A DNA stretch of 6,770 nucleotides from NCBI GenBank assembly GCA_949840605.1, contig CATKXN010000146.1, positions 1-6,770 on the forward strand, in the 5' to 3' direction. The notes under the pieces were generated by a model. It was not told the origin of the DNA. It saw only the letters and a program-made list of their open reading frames with translations, and searched no databases. Positions 1-6,770 of the stretch are shown here, in pieces (position 1 is the first letter of the stretch; every line of letters begins with the position of its first letter). Made by a program: the position numbers and the translations under genes. Source of the DNA: an uncultured Alistipes sp. (GTDB lineage Bacteria; Bacteroidota; Bacteroidia; Bacteroidales; Rikenellaceae).

Positions 1-969
<969 letters not shown>

Positions 970-1037
970 TCCGGCGCCGGTGCGACGGGGCGGTGCGCTC
1001 CGTTTCCGCGCCGGAGGAAGGCCTGTCCGGCCGAATG

Positions 1038-1083
1038 AAAAAAAAGAGGGTGTCCCGTACCGCCGCGGGGCATCCTCTTTTTT
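1038..1083. terminator. Strong, probably bidirectional intrinsic terminator
   Basis: Eight A (1038-1045) lead into a stem whose arms are about 1040-1058 and 1065-1083, ending in six T (1078-1083). Core pairs include 1046-1049 GAGG with 1074-1077 CCTC and 1054-1057 CCCG with 1066-1069 CGGG, with G-U wobbles at 1050/1073, 1053/1070 and 1058/1065 and a loop of about 6 nt (1059-1064). Read on the plus strand, the GC-rich stem followed by the U-run terminates gdhA, 68 bp after its stop. Read on the minus strand, the A-run becomes an eight-U tract, so the same element could end transcripts arriving from gltBD. Function is inferred from structure only. Confidence 0.88.
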
Positions 1084-1260
1084 CGTCGTTTCGACTTCTT
1101 GACTCCGCATGTTTTTGCCGCCCGTTCGGAGCTGCGTTTCCGGAGACGGCTCGCTTTTTCGGTTTCGGAGCGGTCGGCGGCCGTCGTCCGTCCGCGATCC
1201 GGGAGTCGTTCGCGTGCAGGTTTTTCCGGGGCCGTGGGAGGGCGGCTCGCGGCGCCCGAT

Positions 1261-1302
1261 GGCAGATGCCTGCGGAATCCGCAGTTCCCGTGCGAAAGCG
1301 CA
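1261..1302. repeat. Cluster of three short adjacent palindromes
   Basis: Three small inverted repeats lie side by side. 1261-1270 pairs GGCA with TGCC around GA. 1270-1284 is a near-perfect palindrome, CTGCGGA / TCCGCAG around one A at 1277. 1291-1302 pairs TGCG with CGCA; its core GCGAAAGC (1292-1299) can form a GAAA tetraloop hairpin. The pairing is read directly from the bases. No role is known, and short palindromes arise easily in GC-rich DNA, so this may be chance or part of a larger RNA fold. Confidence 0.45.
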
Positions 1303-1332
1303 GGGTAGGCAAGGGAAGCGGCCGTAACGGAT

Positions 1333-1368
1333 GCGAGGCCGTCCTGTCGTTTGGCAGGGCGACCTCGC
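1333..1368. repeat. Long hairpin-forming inverted repeat without T-tract
   Basis: GCGAGG (1333-1338) pairs with CCTCGC (1363-1368). After one mismatch (1339/1362), CGTCCTG (1340-1346) pairs with CAGGGCG (1355-1361) with one G-U wobble at 1342/1359. That gives 13 pairs around an eight-base loop, 1347-1354. Neither side is followed by a run of T on the strand concerned, so it does not look like a standard intrinsic terminator. It lies about 150 bp beyond the gltD stop and could be a transcript-stabilising stem, a protein-binding palindrome or part of a small RNA. The structure is seen; the role is unknown. Confidence 0.6.
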
Positions 1369-1519
1369 GGTTCGTATGTCCCGGTCTTCTCGGAGCGACG
1401 CCGTTTCGGAGTGCTCGTTCTCAAAACGATATTCCCCTTTTCGGACGGAGCGCGGACGGCTCCGGGCTTCTCGGCGGTGTTTTGTCCGGGGACGGGCGGC
1501 GGTTTCGGGTTCGGCGGAC

Positions 1520-2941
1520 CTATTCGTTGTGCAGGAAGCGGTCGATGTGTTCGGCGGCCCGGCGGCCGGAGGCGATGGCCCGAACGACGAGCGAAGCGCC
1601 CGTCAGCGCGTCGCCCGCGACGAATACCTTGTCGTGCGAGGTGCGCTGGGTGCCGTCGCCCCGCACGTTCTTGCGGTCGTCGAGGCTCAGGCTCAGTTCG
1701 GCGACGAGCCCTTCGTGGACGGGATGGACGAAGCCCATGGCCAGCAGGACGAGGTCGGCCTCGATCGTCTCGGTTTCGCCCGTGCGGCGCATCTGCCAGC
1801 GTTCCTCGGCGTCCTTTTCCCATTCGACGCGCTCGACCTCCACACCGACGACCCGGCCGTCGCGGCCGACGAACCGCTTGGTTTCGAGGTTCCATCGTCT
1901 CTGGCAGCCTTCCTCGTGCGAGGAGGAGGTTTTCAGCACGCGGGGGAACATCGGCCACGGCGTGTCGGGGTTGCAGCGTTCGGGCGGCTGGGGCATGATT
2001 TCGATCTGCGTGACGAGCGAGGCGCCTTGGCGGACGGAGGTGCCCACGCAGTCCGATCCCGTGTCGCCTCCGCCGATGACCAGCACGCGCTTGCCTTGGG
2101 CCGTGATGCGCTCCTCGTCGGGAACCGTGTGGCCGGCCACCTGCCGGTTCTGCTGGCGGAGCATGTCGAGCGCGAAATGGATGCCCTCCAGCCCGCGTCC
2201 TTCGACCGGCAGGTCGCGCGGGACACCCGATCCGATGGCGACGCACAGCGCGTCGTACTTTTCGAGCAGTTCCGCGATTTCGGAGCTGCTGCCCACGGGA
2301 CTGTTCGTCCGGAACTCGATGCCCTCGGCCCGCAGGAGCTCCAGCCGGCGGTCTATGATGCGTTTGCTCAGCTTGAAATCGGGTATGCCGAGCCGGAGCA
2401 GGCCGCCGGGCGCTTCGTCTTTCTCGAATACGACGACGGTGTGGCCTCGCCGGTTGAGCTGGTTGGCGCAGGCCAGTCCGGAGGGGCCCGAACCGATCAC
2501 CGCCACCTTCTTTCCCGTCCGGCGGCGGGGCGGGCAGGGGACGATGTGCCCGGCCTGAAAGGCCTGTTCGACGATGGCCGCTTCGTTTTCGCGGATCGTG
2601 ACGGGCTGGTCGTGGAGCTTGAGCACGCACGATTGCTCGCAGAGCGCCGGGCAGACCCGGCCGGTGAATTCGGGGAAGTCGTCCGTCAGCGAGAGGATGT
2701 CGTAGGCCTCTTTCCATTTTCCCCGCCATGCCAGATCCTGCCATTCGGGCTGGCGGTTGCCCAGCGGGCAGGCCCAGTGGCAGAACGGTACGCCGCAGTC
2801 CATGCAGCGCGAAGCCTGCAGCTTGCGGTCTTCCGCGTTGAGCGTCTGTTCTACCGGCGCGAAGTCGTATATCCGTTCGTGCAGGGGGCGGTAGCCGGCC
2901 TCTTTGCGCGGTATGTGTAAAAATCCTTTGGGGTTTCCCAT
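1520..2941 (-). CDS. gltD: Glutamate synthase (NADPH) small (beta) subunit
   Basis: Complete protein of 473 residues, the usual length (E. coli GltD is about 472). It passes electrons from NADPH via FAD and iron-sulfur clusters to the FMN of GltB. The N-terminal iron-sulfur region has C46-x2-C49-x4-C54-x3-C58 and C97-x3-C101-x3-C105. The FAD-binding turn is GSGPSG at 150-155, followed by a FEKDEAPGGLL segment. The NADPH-binding turn is GGGDTG at 290-295. The C-terminal VFVAGDALTGAS (about 439-450) is the conserved FAD-contacting block of this flavoprotein family. I chose the ATG at 2941-2939 because the family begins with an MG-PKGFL-like sequence. An in-frame TTG nine codons upstream (2968) would add SNRNRPTI-like residues with no family support. 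Stop TAG lies at 1522-1520. It follows gltB after 40 bp and is surely co-transcribed with it. Related flavoproteins (the PreT and NfnB families) are excluded by the partner gltB next door. Confidence 0.97.
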   Translation of the reverse strand: MGNPKGFLHIPRKEAGYRPLHERIYDFAPVEQTLNAEDRKLQASRCMDCGVPFCHWACPLGNRQPEWQDLAWRGKWKEAYDILSLTDDFPEFTGRVCPALCEQSCVLKLHDQPVTIRENEAAIVEQAFQAGHIVPCPPRRRTGKKVAVIGSGPSGLACANQLNRRGHTVVVFEKDEAPGGLLRLGIPDFKLSKRIIDRRLELLRAEGIEFRTNSPVGSSSEIAELLEKYDALCVAIGSGVPRDLPVEGRGLEGIHFALDMLRQQNRQVAGHTVPDEERITAQGKRVLVIGGGDTGSDCVGTSVRQGASLVTQIEIMPQPPERCNPDTPWPMFPRVLKTSSSHEEGCQRRWNLETKRFVGRDGRVVGVEVERVEWEKDAEERWQMRRTGETETIEADLVLLAMGFVHPVHEGLVAELSLSLDDRKNVRGDGTQRTSHDKVFVAGDALTGASLVVRAIASGRRAAEHIDRFLHNE

Positions 2942-2981
2942 GATCGTTGGTCTGTTGCGGTTTGACAATCGGCGGGCGGGA
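2942..2981 (-). promoter_or_regulatory. gltB-gltD junction lacking a Shine-Dalgarno motif
   Basis: The 40 bases between the gltB stop and the gltD ATG, read on the minus strand, start C-rich and then become A-rich (around AAACCGCAACAGACCAACG). No AGGAGG-like motif sits at the usual distance from the ATG. Weak or absent Shine-Dalgarno motifs are normal in Bacteroidota, where A-rich leaders are common. No promoter or hairpin is evident, so a single gltBD transcript is the simplest reading. Confidence 0.5.
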
Positions 2982-5900
2982 TCAGTAGTCCCGTTCCACC
3001 TTGGCGATTTTGCGTTCGAGAGCGGCCATGCGCCGGGCGTGGAGCACTTTCTTGTATTCGATGGGCGTCACCTTGATGAACTCCCCGATATAGCGGTTCC
3101 AGTCGTCGAGCATGCGCTTGGCCAGCGGGCTGCCGGTGTGGTAGTAGTGCGCGCTCACGAGGCTGTGCAGTTCCTTGTCGTCGGCGCTCTCCTCGATGAG
3201 CGAGAGCTCGACCATCTCCATGTTGCAGAAATAGTCGAAGTCGCCCTCCCGGTTCCAGACGTAAGCGATCCCGCCGCTCATGCCGGCGGCGAAGTTGCGG
3301 CCCGTGGGACCCAGCACGACGGTGCGCCCTCCGGTCATGTATTCGCAGCAATGGTCGCCCGCGCCTTCCACGACGGCCGTGGCGCCGCTGTTGCGCACGC
3401 AGAAACGTTCGCCGACCCGGCCGTTGATGTAGACTTCGCCTTCGGTGGCCCCGTAAAGCAGCGTGTTGCCGGCGACGATGTTCTCTTCCGGGGCGAAGAG
3501 CGTACCCTTGGGCGGTACGACGGTGATGCGGCCGCCCGAAAGCCCTTTGCCGAGGTAGTCGTTGGCGTCTCCTTCGAGCCGGAAGGCGATGCCCTTGCAA
3601 AGGAAGGCGCCGAAGCTCTGGCCGGCCGATCCGCGGAACGTCACGCGGATCGTGTCGCGCGGCAGGCCTTCGCCTCCGTATCGTGCGGTGACGGCGCCCG
3701 AAAGCATCGCCCCGACCGAGCGGTCGGTGTTGCGGATCGGGAAGTCGAGCTGTACGGCCATTTTCGAATCGAGGGCCGGTGCCGCGATGCCGATGAGCGA
3801 GCGGTCGATCACCGATTCGATCCCGTGGTGCTGGGCGACGACTCTCCGCGTGGCGTGCGTGGCGGCTTCCTGCGGACGGTAGAGGATTTTCGACAGGTCG
3901 ATGCCGGCGGCTTTGCCCTCCGCCGGGACGGCCGTCTCGATCAGGTCGGTCCGGCCGACGATGTCGTCGAGTCGGGTGAAGCCCATTTCGGCCAGATGCT
4001 CGCGGACGTCTTCGGCCAGAAAGTTGAAAAAGTTGACCAGATATTCGTACCGGCCCACGAAGCGGCGGCGCAGCTCCTCGTCCTGCGTGGCGACGCCGAC
4101 GGGACAGGTGTTGAGGTGGCATTTGCGCATCATCACGCACCCTAGCACGATCAGCGCGCTCGTGGCGAACCCGAATTCCTCGGCGCCGAGCAGCGCCCCG
4201 ATGACGATGTCGCGCCCGGTTTTGTACTGGCCGTCCACCTGCAACGTCACCTGTCCGCGCAGGTCGTTGACGACGAGCGTCTGCTGCGTCTCCGCGAGGC
4301 CGATTTCCGAAGGCAGGCCCGCGTGCTTGATCGAGCTCATCGGGCTCGCGCCGGTTCCTCCCTCGCAGCCGCTGATGAGGATCATGTCGGCCTTGGCCTT
4401 GGCCACGCCGGCGGCAATCGTGCCCACGCCGCTTTCCGAAACCAGCTTCACGCTGATGCGGGCGCGGGGATTGACGTTCTTCAGGTCGAAGATCAACTGG
4501 GCGAGGTCTTCGATCGAGTAGATGTCGTGGTGGGGCGGCGGCGAAATGAGCGAAATGCCGGGAATCGAGTGGCGCGTGCGGGCGATCATTTCGTCCACCT
4601 TGTAGCCCGGCAACTGTCCGCCTTCGCCCGGTTTGGCGCCCTGCGCCACCTTGATCTGTATTTCGTCGGCGTTGACGAGGTATTCGGCATTGACGCCGAA
4701 CCGTCCCGACGCCACCTGCTTGATGGCGCTGCGGGCGAGCGTGCCGTCTTCCCTCGGACGGTACCGCGCGGGGTCTTCGCCGCCTTCGCCCGTGTTGCTC
4801 TTTCCTCCGATGGCGTTCATGGCCAGCGCCATCGCCTCGTGCGCCTCTTTGCTGATCGACCCGAACGACATGGCGCCGGTGACGAACCGCCGCGTGATTT
4901 CGCTCGCCGGCTCGACGAGCGAGAGGTCGAGGGGGTTTTTCTTGAGGCGCATCAGATCGCGCAGGTAGATCGGTTCGGGCTTGTCGTCCACGAGCCGGGT
5001 GTATTCCTTGAACTTCTTGTAGCTGCCCAGTCTTGTAGCCAGTTGCAGGGCGGAGATCGTTTCGGGGTTCCATGCGTGCTTCTCGCCGTCCCGCCGCCAT
5101 GCGTAGTGGCCGAGGTTTTCGAGCCGCTGGCTGGGGCTGAAGATCTCTTCGTCGCCGAAGCCGCGGGCGTGGGCGGCGAGCGTGTCGCGGGCGATGTCGC
5201 CGAGCGACGCTCCTTCGATTTTCGATGTCGTGCCGCAGAAGTAACGTTCCAGTACGCCGGAGGAGAGGCCGATGGCTTCGAAGATGCGGGCGCCGCGGTA
5301 GCTGCGGATCGTCGAAATGCCCATCTTGGACATGATTTTCAGGAAACCTTTGTTCACGGCCTTGATGTAGTGGTGCTCGGCCGTCTCGTAGTCGAGTTGC
5401 AGGTCGCCGTTCCGGACTCCCTCGTCGAGCACGGCGAAGGCCATGTAGGGGTTCACGGCGCTGGCGCCGAAGCCGATCAGCAGCGCGGTGTGCATCACCT
5501 CGCGGGCTTCGCCCGTTTCGACGATCAAGGCGATCTTCGACCGCTTGTGCACGCGGATGAGGTGGGTGTGGACGGCCGAGAGCGCCAGCAGCGACGGGAC
5601 GGGGGCCTGCCGGGCGTCGACTTTCCGGTCGCTCAGAATGACGTAGTTGTAGCCTTCGTCGACGGCCTGCTCGGCTTGCCGGCACAGGGCCTCGACGGTG
5701 CGTTCCAGTCCGGCCTCGCCCTCTTCGGCCGGGAAGAGCATGTCGAGCGTGCGGGTGCGGAAACCCTTGTAGGAGAGGTGGGTGAGGATGTCGACGTCGG
5801 AGTTCGTCAGCACGGGGCTGCTCAGCTTGACTACTTTGCAGTGGTCGGCCGAGGGTTCGAGGATGTTGCCGTCCACGGCGCCGATGTAGCTGGCCAGCGA

Positions 5901-6770
5901 CATGACCAGTTCTTCGCGGATCGGGTCGATGGGCGGGTTGGTCACTTGGGCGAACTGCTGGCGGAAATAGTTGAACAGCCGCTGCGGCTTGGCCGACAGC
6001 ACGGCGATCGGTGTGTCGTTGCCCATCGAACCGAGCGGTTCGGCGCCGTCGCGACCCATGGGCAGCACGATCCGCTGCATGTCCTCCTTGTGATAGCCGA
6101 ACGTGCGCAGCATGGCTTCGTAGTTTTCGATGCCGTGCGTTACTTTGCGTCCGGAGGTGATTTTGCGCAGCAGGATGCGGTTCTTTTCGAGCCATTCCTT
6201 GTAGGGGTGTTCGGCGGCGAGCTGCGCCTTGATCTCTTCGTCGTAGAGGATGCGTCCCTGTTCGGTGTCGACCATGACGATCTTGCCGGGCCGGAGCCGT
6301 CCTTTGGCCTCGATCTCGGAGGGCTCGATGTCGAGCACGCCCGTTTCGGAAGCGATGACCATCGTGCCGCCCTTCGTGATGAGCCAGCGGGCCGGACGCA
6401 GGCCGTTGCGGTCGAGCATGCCGCCGGCGTAGCGTCCGTCGGAGAACATCAGCGTGGCGGGGCCGTCCCACGGCTCCATCCAAATGCTGTGGTATTCGTA
6501 GAACCCTTTCAGTGCGTCGGGGATCGGATTCTTATCGTTGTAGCTTTCGGGCACGAGCATCGCCAGCGCGTGCGGCAGGCTCAGCCCGCTCATGACTAAA
6601 AATTCGAGCACGTTGTCCAGCGAGGCGCTGTCGCTCATGCCCGGCCGGACGATCGGCCCGTAGTCGGCGATGCGCTCCATGCCTGCGGGGCGGAACAGGC
6701 TTTCGCGGTCTTCCATCCACGAGCGGTTGCCCCGGATGGTGTTGATTTCGCCGTTGTGCCCCAGCAGGCG
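2982..6770 (-). CDS. gltB: Glutamate synthase (NADPH) large (alpha) subunit, N-terminus beyond window
   Basis: Transfers the amide nitrogen of glutamine to 2-oxoglutarate, giving two glutamates. The frame is open to the right edge, so the 1262 residues seen lack about 225 N-terminal residues (offset estimated from the cluster cysteines of Azospirillum GltB, from memory), including the nucleophile Cys1. In fragment numbering, the class II glutaminase end has the oxyanion-hole motif HNG at 5-7 and GGMLDRNGLRPAR at 116-128. A central domain follows. The FMN synthase domain begins near GAMSFGS (632-638) and continues with GEGGED, SPPPHHDIYS, SVKLV (K775) and EGGTGASP. The 3Fe-4S ligands are C878, C884 and C889 in CVMMRKCHLNTCPVG. 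The C-terminal GXGXG beta-helix domain is recognisable from GKGLSGGRITV, GERFCVRNSG and GMSGGIAYV. The end, VERDY, precedes stop TGA at 2984-2982. No frameshift or missing block is seen. The true promoter is outside the window. An ATG at 6716 is internal, since conserved sequence continues upstream. Confidence 0.98.
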   Translation of the reverse strand, partial: RLLGHNGEINTIRGNRSWMEDRESLFRPAGMERIADYGPIVRPGMSDSASLDNVLEFLVMSGLSLPHALAMLVPESYNDKNPIPDALKGFYEYHSIWMEPWDGPATLMFSDGRYAGGMLDRNGLRPARWLITKGGTMVIASETGVLDIEPSEIEAKGRLRPGKIVMVDTEQGRILYDEEIKAQLAAEHPYKEWLEKNRILLRKITSGRKVTHGIENYEAMLRTFGYHKEDMQRIVLPMGRDGAEPLGSMGNDTPIAVLSAKPQRLFNYFRQQFAQVTNPPIDPIREELVMSLASYIGAVDGNILEPSADHCKVVKLSSPVLTNSDVDILTHLSYKGFRTRTLDMLFPAEEGEAGLERTVEALCRQAEQAVDEGYNYVILSDRKVDARQAPVPSLLALSAVHTHLIRVHKRSKIALIVETGEAREVMHTALLIGFGASAVNPYMAFAVLDEGVRNGDLQLDYETAEHHYIKAVNKGFLKIMSKMGISTIRSYRGARIFEAIGLSSGVLERYFCGTTSKIEGASLGDIARDTLAAHARGFGDEEIFSPSQRLENLGHYAWRRDGEKHAWNPETISALQLATRLGSYKKFKEYTRLVDDKPEPIYLRDLMRLKKNPLDLSLVEPASEITRRFVTGAMSFGSISKEAHEAMALAMNAIGGKSNTGEGGEDPARYRPREDGTLARSAIKQVASGRFGVNAEYLVNADEIQIKVAQGAKPGEGGQLPGYKVDEMIARTRHSIPGISLISPPPHHDIYSIEDLAQLIFDLKNVNPRARISVKLVSESGVGTIAAGVAKAKADMILISGCEGGTGASPMSSIKHAGLPSEIGLAETQQTLVVNDLRGQVTLQVDGQYKTGRDIVIGALLGAEEFGFATSALIVLGCVMMRKCHLNTCPVGVATQDEELRRRFVGRYEYLVNFFNFLAEDVREHLAEMGFTRLDDIVGRTDLIETAVPAEGKAAGIDLSKILYRPQEAATHATRRVVAQHHGIESVIDRSLIGIAAPALDSKMAVQLDFPIRNTDRSVGAMLSGAVTARYGGEGLPRDTIRVTFRGSAGQSFGAFLCKGIAFRLEGDANDYLGKGLSGGRITVVPPKGTLFAPEENIVAGNTLLYGATEGEVYINGRVGERFCVRNSGATAVVEGAGDHCCEYMTGGRTVVLGPTGRNFAAGMSGGIAYVWNREGDFDYFCNMEMVELSLIEESADDKELHSLVSAHYYHTGSPLAKRMLDDWNRYIGEFIKVTPIEYKKVLHARRMAALERKIAKVERDY

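Larger units (their letters stand above)
1084..1519. other. Non-coding stretch between terminator and gltD stop, no gene recognised
   Basis: This 436-bp stretch has no credible coding region on either strand. The open frames crossing it (for example plus 1099-1308 and 1109-1327, minus 926-1312) are rich in Arg, Pro, Ser and Gly, contain no recognisable domain, and several run through the terminator or into gltD out of frame. It is as GC-rich as the flanking genes, so it does not look like an AT-rich foreign insert. No tRNA, rRNA or known riboswitch pattern is visible, and I found no good Bacteroidota promoter (TTTG ... TAnnTTTG). It does contain several inverted repeats, listed separately. 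If gltBD transcription ends at the 1038-1083 hairpin, this would be a long 3' untranslated region of that operon. Confidence 0.6.

Noticed and set aside
970..1015. Eight-base inverted repeat TCCGGCGC (970-977) / GCGCCGGA (1008-1015) after gdhA
   Set aside because: The 30-base spacer and lack of a following T-run make it weaker than the terminator just downstream, and it competes with the local palindrome at 971-980.
1415..1440. Possible minus-strand Bacteroidota-type promoter around TATCGTTTTG
   Set aside because: Spacing between TA and TTTG is wrong for the TAnnTTTG consensus, no matching upstream TTTG element is clear, and there is no gene downstream on that strand to serve.
1446..1464. 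Short inverted repeat CGGAGC / GCTCCG as a gltD terminator
   Set aside because: Only six pairs, and no T-run follows on the minus strand. Such repeats are frequent by chance in GC-rich DNA.
2851..6483. 1210-codon minus-strand open frame overlapping gltB in another frame
   Set aside because: The translation is extremely rich in Arg, Gly, Pro and His. The alternative frame carries every conserved glutamate synthase motif, so this one is a shadow.
4323..6599. 758-codon open frame on the plus strand opposite gltB
   Set aside because: It lies wholly antisense to well-conserved gltB. Its Asp/Val/His/Arg-rich composition is what complementary reading of GC-rich codons gives, and no motif is recognisable.

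Overview
The window holds a central nitrogen-assimilation region of a GC-rich bacterium. Codon third positions are strongly G/C-biased, and I estimate overall GC at about 60% by eye. No clear Shine-Dalgarno motif precedes the only gene start inside the window, which is typical of Bacteroidota. The glutamate dehydrogenase and glutamate synthase sequences also look like the Bacteroidota forms. A GC-rich Bacteroidales member such as Alistipes/Rikenellaceae fits best, but the genus is an inference from composition and protein style only.

Layout: (1) 1-969, plus strand: the C-terminal 322 codons of gdhA, NADP-type glutamate dehydrogenase, with its start outside the left edge. (2) 970-1519: a 550-bp convergent intergenic region. 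It begins with a strong A-tract/stem/T-tract hairpin (1038-1083) that can terminate transcription from both sides, followed by about 435 bp with no believable gene but several inverted repeats. (3) 1520-2941, minus strand: complete gltD, glutamate synthase small subunit. (4) 2982-6770, minus strand: the C-terminal 1262 codons of gltB, glutamate synthase large subunit, with its start outside the right edge. gltB and gltD are 40 bp apart and read as one operon, gltB then gltD.

How they work together: gdhA makes glutamate in one step from 2-oxoglutarate, ammonium and NADPH. GltB and GltD form the NADPH-dependent GOGAT complex, which makes glutamate from glutamine and 2-oxoglutarate as half of the GS/GOGAT cycle. 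The two alternative routes to glutamate therefore lie tail to tail on opposite strands and share a terminator region. I see no mobile element, CRISPR array, RNA gene or novel system. The only part not explained by well-known genes is the non-coding stretch at 1084-1519. The remaining long open frames are shadows caused by the GC-rich codon use.
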